64,000 nt of DNA from Klenkia sesuvii (GCF_037083825.1 NZ_JBAPLU010000015.1:34449-98448), one strand, 5' to 3'. Positions 1 to 7,783 are shown, numbered from the stretch's first letter. Program-made: numbers and translations. Notes: generated by a model from the sequence alone, not told the origin.

Positions 1-138
1 GGCGTGCAGGCCGCGCAGGCCGCCGGCGTCGAGGTGCTGGCGTTCCCGAACACGAACACCGCCGGGCACGACTTCGGCTCGGCCCGGGTGGTCGACCAGC
101 TCGCCACCTCCGACCTGCCCGCCGGGCTCCAGGGCTGA
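1..138 (+). CDS. C-terminal end of a HAD-superfamily hydrolase (partial)
   Basis: The window opens inside a gene in frame 1 that ends at a TGA at 136-138. The 45 residues seen begin GVQAAQAAGVEVLAFPNTNT, the typical helix and strand after the last catalytic loop of HAD phosphatases of the phosphoglycolate phosphatase / beta-phosphoglucomutase type (G-x-x-A-A-x-A-A-G). The catalytic Asp motif lies outside the window. Only 11 nt separate it from mysA on the same strand, so it is probably cotranscribed with the MAA genes. MysA releases phosphate itself, so a phosphatase is not strictly needed; its substrate cannot be guessed from this tail. Confidence 0.7.
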   Translation, partial: GVQAAQAAGVEVLAFPNTNTAGHDFGSARVVDQLATSDLPAGLQG

Positions 139-149
139 GGGGGACGGCG

Positions 150-1394
150 ATGACCACGGTCAGCTCCAGCGTCACCCGCACCGACGGCGGCTTCGCCGTC
201 GAGGCCGTGCACCGCACCGAGTACCGCCTGGTGCCGGTCGACGGCGTGTTCGCCCCGCACAACCCCCAGCTCGCCGACTGCTACCGCGAGGCCGGGCGCT
301 GCCTGGCCGTCGTCGACGAGAACGTGCTCGCCCTGCACCGCGAGGCCATGGAGGCCTACTTCGCCGCGGCCGGCGTCGAGCTCACCGTCATCCCGGTGGC
401 CATCGCCGAGACCGACAAGACGATGTCCACCCTCGAGCGGCTGGTCGACGCCTTCGGCGCCTACGGCCTGCTGCGCACCGAGGCCCCGCTGGTGGTCGGC
501 GGCGGGCTGGTCACCGACGTCGCCGGGTTCGCCTGCGCGGCCTACAAGCGGTCGACCCCCTACATCCGCATCCCCACCACGCTGATCGGGCTCATCGACG
601 CCAGCGTCTCGATCAAGGTGGCGGTCAACCACGGCAAGGCGAAGAACCGGCTGGGCGCCTACCACGCGTCCTCGACCGTGTTCCTGGACTTCTCGTTCCT
701 GGCCTCGCTCGCCGAGGACCAGGTGCGCAACGGCATGGCCGAGCTGATCAAGATCGCCGTGGTCGCCAACCGCACCGTGTTCGACCTGCTCGACGAGCAC
801 GGCGAGGAGCTGCTGCGCACCCGCTTCGGCCACCTCGACGGCACCCCCGAGATCCGCAAGGTGGCCGACCAGGTCACCGACGAGGCCATCGAGACCATGC
901 TGCAGCTCGAGGTGCCCAACCTGGCCGAGCTCGACCTCGACCGGGTGATCGCCTACGGCCACACCTGGAGCCCCACGCTCGAGCTCACCCCGGAGATCCC
1001 CTACTTCCACGGGCACGCGATCTCGGTGGACATGGCCTACTCGGCGACCCTGGCCGCCGAGCGGGGGTACATCACCACCGACGACCGCGACCGCATCCTC
1101 GCGCTGATGAGCCGGCTGGGCCTCACGGTCGACAGCCCGTACCTCACCGCCGACCTGCTGCGCGACTCCACGAGGTCGATCCTGCAGACCCGGGACGGAC
1201 TGCTGCGGGCCGCCGCGCCCAAGCCGATCGGCGAGTGCACGTTCATGAACGACGTCTCCGACGACGAGCTGGTGCGCACGCTCGACCTGCACCGCGAGGT
1301 CGCCGCGGGGCTGCCGCGCGGCGGCGAGGGCGTCGACGCCTTCATGGTGCCGCGCACCAGCCCCGTCGTCAGCGAGGTCGTGTCGGCCCCGTGA
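150..1394 (+). CDS. mysA: Sedoheptulose 7-phosphate cyclase, desmethyl-4-deoxygadusol synthase (MysA)
   Basis: A 414-aa member of the dehydroquinate-synthase superfamily that should cyclise sedoheptulose 7-phosphate to 2-demethyl-4-deoxygadusol, the first step of mycosporine-like amino acid synthesis. The NAD-binding motif GGGLVTDVAGF is at residues 117-127. Likely metal ligands are E198 (GMAELIK), H271 (YGHTWSP) and H287 (YFHGHA). The segment NHGKAKNRLGAYHAS (160-174) resembles cyanobacterial DDG synthases more than 2-epi-5-epi-valiolone synthases such as ValA, and the following mysB, mysC and mysD homologues settle the choice. ATG at 150 follows a purine-rich GGGGGA stretch. Its stop overlaps the mysB start (GTGA), so the two are translationally coupled. 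Confidence 0.9.
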   Translation: MTTVSSSVTRTDGGFAVEAVHRTEYRLVPVDGVFAPHNPQLADCYREAGRCLAVVDENVLALHREAMEAYFAAAGVELTVIPVAIAETDKTMSTLERLVDAFGAYGLLRTEAPLVVGGGLVTDVAGFACAAYKRSTPYIRIPTTLIGLIDASVSIKVAVNHGKAKNRLGAYHASSTVFLDFSFLASLAEDQVRNGMAELIKIAVVANRTVFDLLDEHGEELLRTRFGHLDGTPEIRKVADQVTDEAIETMLQLEVPNLAELDLDRVIAYGHTWSPTLELTPEIPYFHGHAISVDMAYSATLAAERGYITTDDRDRILALMSRLGLTVDSPYLTADLLRDSTRSILQTRDGLLRAAAPKPIGECTFMNDVSDDELVRTLDLHREVAAGLPRGGEGVDAFMVPRTSPVVSEVVSAP

Positions 1395-2182
1395 CGTCGG
1401 ACGTCGGACTGCGTCCGGTCACGCCGCTGGGCATCCTGGCGGCGCGGCTGGACGCGGTCTGCGCCCGGGCCGACCTGCCCCCGGACGTCGCCGCGGAGCT
1501 GGCCGCCGTCCGGGACCTGGCGGTCGGGTTCCAGCCCTACCTGGAGGAGCACACCTCGCCGGAGTCCCCGGCGCTGGCGGCGCTGGCCGAGCGCACCCGC
1601 ACCGCGCCCTGGTCGGGGACGCTGGAGGCCGAGATGCTCAGCGGCCACGTCGAGGGCCGCTTCCTGGCCTTCCTGGTGCACCTGACCCGGGCCCGCCGGG
1701 TGCTCGAGATCGGCATGTTCACCGGCTACGGCGCGCTGGCGATGGCCGAGGCGCTGCCCGCGGACGGCGAGCTGGTGGCCTGCGAGCTCGACCCCGAGGT
1801 GGCCGCCTTCGCGCAGGGGTGCTTCCCGGCCGGCGCGCCGATCGACGTCCGGGTGGGCCCGGCGGCCGACACCCTGGCCGGGCTGGCCGCCGAGGGGCGG
1901 GTGTTCGACCTGGTCTTCGTGGACGCCGACAAGGCCGGGTACACCGGCTACCTCGACGCCCTGCTCGACACCGGTCTGCTCGCCGAGGGCGCCCTGGTCG
2001 CGGTGGACAACACCCTGATGCAGGGCCAGCCCTGGGCCGGAGAGCGCACCCCCAACGGCGAGGCGATCGCCGCGTTCAACGCCCGCCTGACCGCCGACGC
2101 GCGGGTCGAGCAGGTGCTCGTCCCGCTGCGCGACGGCATCACCCTGGTCCGCCGCACCCCCACCCCACCCCCTCCCCGATGA
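1391..2182 (+). CDS. mysB: Class I SAM-dependent O-methyltransferase (MysB)
   Basis: A 263-aa CCoAMT-like O-methyltransferase expected to methylate demethyl-4-deoxygadusol to 4-deoxygadusol. The SAM-binding motif EIGMFTGYG is at residues 106-114 and the acidic SAM-ribose loop CELDPEV follows at 131-137. FVDADK (D178, D180) and VDN (D206, N207) supply the divalent-metal site usual in this family. Start taken as GTG 1391, overlapping the mysA stop; the open frame continues upstream inside mysA but nothing there looks like this family. The stop codon and the last bases lie in a palindromic repeat (2176-2240), and the proline-rich tail TPTPPPPR just before it looks non-conserved. Confidence 0.88.
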   Translation: MTSDVGLRPVTPLGILAARLDAVCARADLPPDVAAELAAVRDLAVGFQPYLEEHTSPESPALAALAERTRTAPWSGTLEAEMLSGHVEGRFLAFLVHLTRARRVLEIGMFTGYGALAMAEALPADGELVACELDPEVAAFAQGCFPAGAPIDVRVGPAADTLAGLAAEGRVFDLVFVDADKAGYTGYLDALLDTGLLAEGALVAVDNTLMQGQPWAGERTPNGEAIAAFNARLTADARVEQVLVPLRDGITLVRRTPTPPPPR

Positions 2183-2240
2183 TCACGGAGCTGCGTGCGC
2201 GCCACGCCGGTCCGCGACGACCTGGGGTCCGTGATCGACT
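2176..2240. repeat. REP-like palindromic element, copy 1
   Basis: GATCACGGA at 2181-2189 is repeated inverted as TCCGTGATC at 2228-2236 around a GC-rich middle. The left arm CCGATGATCACGGAGCTG (2176-2193) matches all but one base of the left arm of a second element at 39436-39453, and the middles are also alike (both contain TGCGCGC and GACGACC). The element covers the mysB stop codon and most of the mysB-oxygenase spacer. Its spread suggests a dispersed intergenic repeat; it could also form a hairpin in the mRNA that reduces expression of downstream genes (inference). Confidence 0.75.
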
Positions 2241-2257
2241 CTGAAGAGGTCGCACTG

Positions 2258-3064
2258 ATGCAGATCCAGCCGCTCGAACCGCTCGGCGCGGTGGTGTCCG
2301 GGGTCGACGTCGGTCCGCTGCCGCCGGACCTCGTGGAGGGCCTGCGGGCCGCGCTGGCCGAGCACGGCGTCGTGGTGCTGCGCGACCAGCACGTCGACGA
2401 CACCGCCTTCCTCGGTTTCCTGCAGTCGTTCGGCCCGCTCACCTTCACCGCGGGCGAGACCCCGGTCGACGGGTTCCCCGACCTCAACGTGATCAGCAAC
2501 GTGGGTCGCGCCGAGCCGCCGCGCAGCACCTTCCACGTCGACAGCTCGTACCTGTCGACCCCACCGGCCTACACGGCGCTGCGGGCGGTGGAGATCCCCT
2601 CGCAGGGCGGCGAGACGGTGTTCACCGACCAGTACTGGGCGCTCGCGACCCTGCCCGCCGAGCTGGCCGACCGGGTGCGCGACCGCCGCATCCGCCACGT
2701 GGTCACCGGCATCGACCCCGCCCTGCTCAGCCCGGACGACGAGACCGAGGCCCAGCACCCGGTCGTCCGGCCGCACCCGCTCACCGAGCGGCCGGCCCTG
2801 TTCCTGACCACCCCGAAGCGGTGCGCCTCGGTCAGCGGGCTGGACGACGCCGCGTCGGCCGAGCTGGTCGCCGAGCTCTACGCGCACTCGACCACGGAGG
2901 AGAACAGCCTGGCCCACGCCTGGACGCCCGGCGACGTCGTGATGTGGGACAACGCGTGCGTGCTGCACCGGGGTGACCACTCGGTGGTGGTCGGCGACCG
3001 GGTGATGCACCGCGGCATGGTGCGCGACCACGGCCCGCACGCCACCGACGGGGTGCCCCGCTGA
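2258..3064 (+). CDS. TauD/TfdA-family Fe(II)/2-oxoglutarate-dependent oxygenase inside the MAA operon
   Basis: A 268-aa non-haem iron oxygenase. The facial triad is H93-x-D95 (TFHVDSSY) and distal H237 (DNACVLHRGD); R248 in DRVMHR sits where TauD binds 2-oxoglutarate and R252 completes the R-x-M-x-R pattern. Length and layout fit TauD/TfdA. ATG 2258 is preceded by GAAGAGG (2243-2249); a GTG at 2195 lies inside the palindromic element and is less likely. It sits between mysB and mysC, all on one strand. The cyanobacterial MAA oxygenase MysH, which converts disubstituted MAAs to palythines, uses the same cofactors but is, as I recall, of the phytanoyl-CoA dioxygenase type. A tailoring role on an MAA is inferred from position only. 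Confidence 0.85.
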   Translation: MQIQPLEPLGAVVSGVDVGPLPPDLVEGLRAALAEHGVVVLRDQHVDDTAFLGFLQSFGPLTFTAGETPVDGFPDLNVISNVGRAEPPRSTFHVDSSYLSTPPAYTALRAVEIPSQGGETVFTDQYWALATLPAELADRVRDRRIRHVVTGIDPALLSPDDETEAQHPVVRPHPLTERPALFLTTPKRCASVSGLDDAASAELVAELYAHSTTEENSLAHAWTPGDVVMWDNACVLHRGDHSVVVGDRVMHRGMVRDHGPHATDGVPR

Positions 3065-3147
3065 CCGCCGGCTCCGCCGTCCGTGGGCGGTCGCGTCGGC
3101 AGCGCACCGACGTCGTCCCCGGTCCGCGGCCCACGCCGTGGCGGTCG

Positions 3148-4434
3148 GTGGCCGTGCTGGCCGGGCTGGCCGCGACCCTGCCGGTCGACCTCGCGGTCAC
3201 CGTCGTCGCGCTGGCCACCACGCGACGCCGTCGTCCGACGCCGGCCGCGGCACCCCGCACCGTGCTCATCAGCGGCGGCAAGATGACCAAGGCGCTGCAG
3301 CTGGCCCGCTCGTTCCACGCGGCCGGGCACCGCGTCGTCCTGGTGGAGAAGGCCACCTACCGGTTCACCGGGCACCGGTTCTCCCGGGCGGTCGACGCGT
3401 TCCACGTGGCGCCCGACCCCCGCGACCCCGGGTACGCCCAGGCCCTGCTCGACGTCGTGCGGGCCGAGGGTGTCGACCTCTACGTGCCGGTCTGCTCGCC
3501 GGTGGCGTCGGAGTTCGACGCCGCGGCCGCCGACGTGCTCGCCGGGCACTGCGAGGTGCTGAGCCTGGAGCCGGAGATGGTGCGCACCCTCGACGACAAG
3601 CACCGGTTCACCCAGCTGGCCGCCTCGCTGGGTCTCCCCGTGCCCGACACCCACCTGGTCACCGACCCCCAGCAGGTGCTCGACCACGACTTCACCGGCG
3701 CCACCCGTCCCTACGTGCTCAAGTCGATCGCCTACGACCCGGTGCACCGCCTCGACCTGACGCACCTGCCGCTGCCCACCCGCGCGGCCACCGAGGCGTT
3801 CCTGGCCGGCAAGCCGATCAGCCCCGCGAACCCGTGGATCCTGCAGGAGTTCGTCACCGGCGAGGAGATCTGCACGCACTCCACGGCCCGCGACGGCGTC
3901 GTCACCGTCTGGTGCTGCTGCCCGTCGTCGGCGTTCCAGGTCAACTACGCCCAGGTCGAGCGGCCGCGGGTGCGCGAGTGGGTGACCACGTTCGTGCGCG
4001 AGCTGGGGCTCTCCGGCCAGGTCTCGTTCGACTTCCTGGTCGACGACGACGGGACCCCGTTCGCCATCGAGTGCAACCCGCGCACGCACTCGGCCATCAC
4101 CATGTTCCACGACCACCCGGCCCACCCCGGGTTGGCCGACGCCTACCTGCACGCCCGGGACACCCCGCTGGAGCCGCTGCCCACCAGCCGGCCGACCTAC
4201 TGGCTGTACCACGAGCTGTGGCGCGCGCTCAGCCGGCCGGGCACGGCGCGGGAACGCTGGCGGGTGGTCCGCGAGGGCACGGACGCCGTGTTCGACCGGG
4301 CCGACCCGCTGCCCTACCTGGTGCTGCACCACGTGCAGATCCCGCTGCTGCTGCTGGCGAACCTGCGGACCCGGGGCGCCTGGAACCGCATCGACTTCAA
4401 CATCGGCAAGCTCGTGCAACCGGCGGGGGACTGA
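3148..4434 (+). CDS. mysC: ATP-grasp ligase, mycosporine-glycine synthase type (MysC)
   Basis: A 428-aa ATP-grasp enzyme expected to activate 4-deoxygadusol and attach glycine, giving mycosporine-glycine. A short hydrophobic segment (about residues 2-24) followed by RRRR precedes the family start motif ISGGKMTKALQ at 41-51, as in cyanobacterial MysC. The ATP-grasp core includes PYVLKSIAYD, WILQEFVTGEEICTH and the metal-binding end SFDFLVDDDGTPFAIECNPR. A membrane-associated N-terminus is characteristic of the family. Start GTG 3148 is uncertain: it lies 83 nt after the oxygenase stop, and the frame stays open upstream with only CTG codons. The stop overlaps the mysD start (ATGA). Confidence 0.88.
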   Translation: MAVLAGLAATLPVDLAVTVVALATTRRRRPTPAAAPRTVLISGGKMTKALQLARSFHAAGHRVVLVEKATYRFTGHRFSRAVDAFHVAPDPRDPGYAQALLDVVRAEGVDLYVPVCSPVASEFDAAAADVLAGHCEVLSLEPEMVRTLDDKHRFTQLAASLGLPVPDTHLVTDPQQVLDHDFTGATRPYVLKSIAYDPVHRLDLTHLPLPTRAATEAFLAGKPISPANPWILQEFVTGEEICTHSTARDGVVTVWCCCPSSAFQVNYAQVERPRVREWVTTFVRELGLSGQVSFDFLVDDDGTPFAIECNPRTHSAITMFHDHPAHPGLADAYLHARDTPLEPLPTSRPTYWLYHELWRALSRPGTARERWRVVREGTDAVFDRADPLPYLVLHHVQIPLLLLANLRTRGAWNRIDFNIGKLVQPAGD

Positions 4435-5483
4435 TGAGCCGGGTGCTGCACCTGGTCGGCTCGCCGACCAGCGCGTTCATGGACGACCTGTCGCGGCTCT
4501 ACGCCGCCGACTGCCTGGCCCACGTGGGCGGGGAGCACGAGCACGTCGTCGCCCACGTCTCCCCGGACGGGTCGTGGCGGTTCCCGGCGTCGCTCGGGGA
4601 GCTGGACGCCGCCCTGCCGGTGCCGCTGGGGGAGGCGCTCACGAGGCTCGCCGCCCTGGACGTCGACGTCGCGCTGCCGCAGATGTTCTGCATCCCGGGC
4701 ATGACCTCCTACCGCGCGCTGCTCGACGTCCTGGGCATCCCGTTCGTCGGCAACACCGCCGACGTCATGGCGCTGGGCGCGCACAAGGCCCGGGCCCGCG
4801 CGGTGGTCGCCGTCGCCGGGGTGCGGGTGCCGGCCGGTGAGGTGCTCGCGCCGGGCGAGCGCCCGACGCTCGCCCCGCCGTTGGTCGTCAAGCCGGTGGA
4901 CGCCGACAACTCCCACGGCATCACGCTCGTCACCGACGCCGCCGACCTGCCCGCTGCGCTGGCCGCCGCGTGGGCGGAGTCGACGCACGCGAGGGGCGGG
5001 GTCCGGGGGCAGGGCGGGGTGCTGGTCGAGGAGTTCGTGCCGCTGGGCCGCGAGGTGCGCTGCGGGGTCGTCGTCCGGGACGGCGCGCTGGTCGCGCTGC
5101 CGCTGGAGGAGTACGGCCTGTCGGTCGACCACCCGGTCCGGACGGCGGAGGACAAGATCGTGCGGGCCGACGACGGCACCCTGGGCCTGATGGCCAAGGA
5201 CACCCCCACCGTGTGGACCGTGGACCCGGCGGACCCGGTGACGGCACCGGTCCACGAGTCCGCGCTGGCCTGCCACACGGCGCTGGGGTGCCGGGACTAC
5301 TCGCTGTTCGACTTCCGGGTCGACCCCGACGGCGTGCCGTGGTTCCTGGAGGCCGGGCTGTACAACTCGTTCGCCCGGCAGAGCGTCATCCCCACGATGG
5401 CCCGGGCGGCCGGCACCGAGCTGCCCGAGCTGTTCGCCGACGCGGTGGCGGCTGCGCTCGCGCGCGGACGGGGGCGCTCGTAG
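4434..5483 (+). CDS. mysD: D-Ala-D-Ala ligase-like ATP-grasp enzyme (MysD)
   Basis: A 349-aa ligase of the D-Ala-D-Ala ligase fold that should condense mycosporine-glycine with a second amino acid to an imino-MAA (shinorine, porphyra-334 or mycosporine-2-glycine, depending on the residue used). Visible blocks are LPQMFCIPGMTSYRALLDVL, the nucleotide-binding lysine in PLVVKPVDADNSHGI, VLVEEFVPLGREVRCGVV, and the metal-binding end DFRVDPDGVPWFLEAGLYNSF. The amino-acid specificity cannot be read from sequence. ATG 4434 overlaps the mysC stop. MysD is one of two routes to disubstituted MAAs (the other is an NRPS, absent here), so this is the cyanobacterial NpR5597 type. Confidence 0.88.
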   Translation: MSRVLHLVGSPTSAFMDDLSRLYAADCLAHVGGEHEHVVAHVSPDGSWRFPASLGELDAALPVPLGEALTRLAALDVDVALPQMFCIPGMTSYRALLDVLGIPFVGNTADVMALGAHKARARAVVAVAGVRVPAGEVLAPGERPTLAPPLVVKPVDADNSHGITLVTDAADLPAALAAAWAESTHARGGVRGQGGVLVEEFVPLGREVRCGVVVRDGALVALPLEEYGLSVDHPVRTAEDKIVRADDGTLGLMAKDTPTVWTVDPADPVTAPVHESALACHTALGCRDYSLFDFRVDPDGVPWFLEAGLYNSFARQSVIPTMARAAGTELPELFADAVAAALARGRGRS

Positions 5484-5503
5484 GGTCTGCGGATGATCGT
5501 CGC

Positions 5504-5839
5504 GTGCTCGGCGAGTCGCCGGTGAGGCCGTCGCTGCTCGGTGTCTGGACCGCCGACGAGCTCGAGGTCGCCCTCATCCGCACGGCGTGCGGCGACCCCG
5601 ACCTCGAGCCGGCTCTGCAGCTGGTGATCGACGAGGGTCCGGGCATGTTCGCACTGCTCAGCGCCGGTCTGCTGCGCGTGCAGCCCGACGTCGACGACCT
5701 GGGTGGCGGTCTGTGGGCCGAGATCGAGTGGTCCGACATCGACGACGCGGTGATCACCCGGGGGCTGCGGGCCACCCCGCCGCAGCTGGCGGCCCTGCGC
5801 ACCGCGGCCGCGCGCACGGGCCTGCTGCCCGGCGCCTGA
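5504..5839 (+). CDS. Hypothetical 111-aa acidic protein
   Basis: Not recognised. GTG 5504 (or GTG 5522) opens a frame of about 111 codons rich in Leu, Ala and Asp, for example WTADELEVALIRTACGDPDLE, with a C-terminal helix ATPPQLAALRTAAARTGLL. GC at third positions is high throughout, as in neighbouring genes, and no membrane segment or signal peptide is evident. It starts 20 nt after mysD on the same strand, so it could be the last gene of the MAA transcript, but no role in the pathway is suggested by sequence. Confidence 0.55.
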   Translation: MLGESPVRPSLLGVWTADELEVALIRTACGDPDLEPALQLVIDEGPGMFALLSAGLLRVQPDVDDLGGGLWAEIEWSDIDDAVITRGLRATPPQLAALRTAAARTGLLPGA

Positions 5840-5899
5840 CGCGCTCCGTCGGCCCCGCCCCGCGCTGCTTCGCCCAGCGCCCAGGCCGCTTCGTTCCGC

Positions 5900-5960
5900 G
5901 CGGTTGACCGAACCGCTCAGGCGCGAAAGGGTCGGTACCCGGCCGGGACGACCGGCCGGG
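5900..5960. promoter_or_regulatory. Leader region of the STAS-GAF operon with two inverted repeats
   Basis: GCGGTT-GACCG-AACCGC at 5900-5916 is a 6-bp inverted repeat suited to a regulator, and CCCGGCCGG-GACGA-CCGGCCGGG at 5938-5960 can form a perfect 9-bp hairpin. The hairpin may terminate transcription from the mysD side or act in the leader of the next operon. I see no convincing -35/-10 pair. Confidence 0.4.
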
Positions 5961-6009
5961 GAGCACCACCACCGCCCTGTGTCCGCGGTGACCTGATGGT
6001 CGACGACGG

Positions 6010-6489
6010 ATGGAGCGCGCTGTGTTGTCCACGTACCCGAACACGGCACGTCCGCCGAGCGCGCGCGGCCGGCACGCCGCCGACGAACCCGACCCGGCCG
6101 CCGCGCCGCCGCCCCCGCGGTGGTGGCGGCGGTTGCTGCCGCGGACCGGGGACGACGTCGTCGTGGAGGACGGCCAGCTCGTCGTCCGCGTCCGGGGCGC
6201 ACTGGACGACCTGGGTGCTGCCCAGCTGACCGAGCACGTGCACGGCGGGCGCGGGCTGCGGCTGCACCAGGTGGTGGTGGTGCACCTGGGCGGGTGCGAC
6301 TTCGTCAACGCCCGCGGGTTCCGCGCCCTGCTGCTGGTGCAGGACCAGGTCGTGCTGCACGCGGGCCGGTTGCTGGTGCTCGACCCGCCGCGCACGCTGC
6401 GCGTCCTCTGCGCCACGCTGCCGGGCCGGTTGACCCTGGTGCCCGACGGCGGCGCCGGCGACGGCGGGGCGCCGGAGGTGCCGGCATGA
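6010..6489 (+). CDS. STAS-domain protein, anti-anti-sigma-like, lacking the phosphorylatable serine
   Basis: A 159-aa protein with a Pro/Arg-rich N-terminal tail (about 1-48) and a STAS fold (about 50-145: DDVVVEDGQLVVRVRGALDD, then VVVHLGGCDFVNARGFRALL). In SpoIIAA-like antagonists the loop before the second helix carries a Asp-Ser pair that anti-sigma kinases phosphorylate; here the equivalent positions read N-A (FVNARGF). The protein may therefore be unable to be switched by phosphorylation, either constitutively active or a binding module only. ATG 6010; its stop overlaps the next start (ATGA), so it heads a four-gene coupled operon of GAF proteins. Confidence 0.75.
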   Translation: MERAVLSTYPNTARPPSARGRHAADEPDPAAAPPPPRWWRRLLPRTGDDVVVEDGQLVVRVRGALDDLGAAQLTEHVHGGRGLRLHQVVVVHLGGCDFVNARGFRALLLVQDQVVLHAGRLLVLDPPRTLRVLCATLPGRLTLVPDGGAGDGGAPEVPA

Positions 6490-7019
6490 CGCCGGACTCG
6501 ATCACGCAGGTCGCGGCCCGGCTCGACGACCTGGTGGTGTCGGTGGCGGAGCTGCTGGCCGTGGAGTGCGCGGGGCTGCTGCTGCGCGACTCGGCCGACC
6601 GGCTGCGCACCGTCAGCAGCAGCGGGTCGGCTGCCGACCAGCTGGAACGGGCCCAGGAGACCACCGGCGCGGGTCCCGGCCCCGACGTCCACCGGGCGGG
6701 CATCCCGATCGCGGTCGCCGACGTGCTCGCGGTGCCCGACTACGCCGACCTGGCCCCGCTGCTGCGGGGCAGCGGGGTGCGCGCGGTCATGTCGGCGCCG
6801 GTGCTGGCCGGTGACGTCGTGGTCGGCAACCTGAACGGCGTCGACCCGGCCCCGCACCCGTGGACCGACCGCCAGCAGGCCGCCCTGCAGACCTTCGCCG
6901 CCCTGGTCGCCGACGTGCTCGTCCTGTCGGCCGCCAGTCGCGGCGAGGACGTCGCCCACCTCACCGACGACCTGGCCGACCTCGACGACCTCGACGACCT
7001 CGACGGAGCGATGCCGTGA
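6486..7019 (+). CDS. GAF-domain sensor protein
   Basis: A 177-aa single GAF domain: predicted helix SITQVAARLDDLVVSVAELL, strands ECAGLLLRDSADRLRTVSSS and RAVMSAPVLAGDVVVGNLN, ending in a helix ADVLVLSAAS. A short acidic tail is built from three near-identical 9-bp units encoding LDD repeats (6981-7007). It has no output domain, so it presumably signals through a partner such as the STAS protein or the two GAF-ANTAR proteins with which it is coupled by 4-bp overlaps at both ends. The ligand is unknown. Confidence 0.75.
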   Translation: MTPDSITQVAARLDDLVVSVAELLAVECAGLLLRDSADRLRTVSSSGSAADQLERAQETTGAGPGPDVHRAGIPIAVADVLAVPDYADLAPLLRGSGVRAVMSAPVLAGDVVVGNLNGVDPAPHPWTDRQQAALQTFAALVADVLVLSAASRGEDVAHLTDDLADLDDLDDLDGAMP

Positions 7020-7783
7020 ACAGCGACGCCGTGAACACCGTGCACCCGGTCGACGCGCACACCCTGGCCCGCACCCTGCGCGACCTGGGGACCGCCGAGC
7101 CCCCCGCGGGCGAGGACCTGCTCAACGCGGCCCTGCAGCGGGTGGTCGAGGCCTGCGCCGGACTGTTCGACATCGCCGGCTGCGGGTTGATGCTCGCCGA
7201 CGAGCACGGGCACCTGCGCTACGTGGTGGCCACCGACACCACCAGCTGGGCCCTCGAGGACGCCCAGTTGGAGGCCGGCGAGGGCCCGTGCGTCGACGCC
7301 TACCTGCAGGGGGCGACGACCACCACCGAGGACGCCTGCGCCGACCCCCGCTGGCCGGGCTTCTCCGCCGCCCTCGGGCGGGCCGGGGAGGCCGCGGAGG
7401 TGCAGGTGGTCGGGGCGGTGCTGGGCACCCCGCTCAGCCTGCAGGGGACCGTCGTGGGCAGCCTGGACGTGCACCACTCCTCGCCCGTGCGGTGGTCGGC
7501 CGACCAGGTGCGGGCGCTGGTCCGCTTCGGGCGGGTGGCCGAGACCATGCTCACCGTCGGCGTGCAGGCCCACGAGACGGGCCGGTTGGCCGCGCAGCTG
7601 GAGTACGCCATCAGCCACCGGGCGCCGATCGAGCGCGGCGTGGGCTACCTGATGGCCCGTGACGGCCTGGCCCAGCACGAGGCGTTCGCCCGGCTGCGGT
7701 CGGCCGCGCGCACCGCCCGCCGCCCGATCGGCGACGTGGCCCGCGCCCTGACCACCTCCGGGCTGCTGCCCGGTGAGCAGTGA
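7016..7783 (+). CDS. GAF-ANTAR transcription antitermination regulator
   Basis: A 255-aa protein with an N-terminal GAF domain (about 20-180, including GCGLMLADEHGHLRYVVATD and GEGPCVDAYL) and a C-terminal ANTAR domain (about 190-250: RAPIERGVGYLMARDGLAQ, then AFARLRSAARTARRPIGDVA). ANTAR domains bind paired hexaloop hairpins in RNA and prevent termination; the GAF domain is the likely switch. GTG 7016 overlaps the upstream stop (GTGA). It is followed directly by a second protein of the same architecture, a likely tandem duplication that has diverged strongly. Confidence 0.85.
   Translation: MNSDAVNTVHPVDAHTLARTLRDLGTAEPPAGEDLLNAALQRVVEACAGLFDIAGCGLMLADEHGHLRYVVATDTTSWALEDAQLEAGEGPCVDAYLQGATTTTEDACADPRWPGFSAALGRAGEAAEVQVVGAVLGTPLSLQGTVVGSLDVHHSSPVRWSADQVRALVRFGRVAETMLTVGVQAHETGRLAAQLEYAISHRAPIERGVGYLMARDGLAQHEAFARLRSAARTARRPIGDVARALTTSGLLPGEQ

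Noticed and set aside
150..1394. 2-epi-5-epi-valiolone synthase (C7N aminocyclitol pathway)
   Set aside because: Same superfamily, but the NHGKAKNRLGAYHAS segment and the mysB-mysC-mysD neighbours fit desmethyl-4-deoxygadusol synthase; no aminocyclitol transferase or kinase is present.
2258..3064. Naming the oxygenase mysH
   Set aside because: Cofactors are the same but the sequence is of TauD/TfdA type, and as far as I recall MysH is phytanoyl-CoA-dioxygenase-like; orthology is not shown.
5504..5839. A sixth MAA biosynthetic enzyme after mysD
   Set aside because: The 111-aa product shows no enzymatic motif and only its proximity supports a link.
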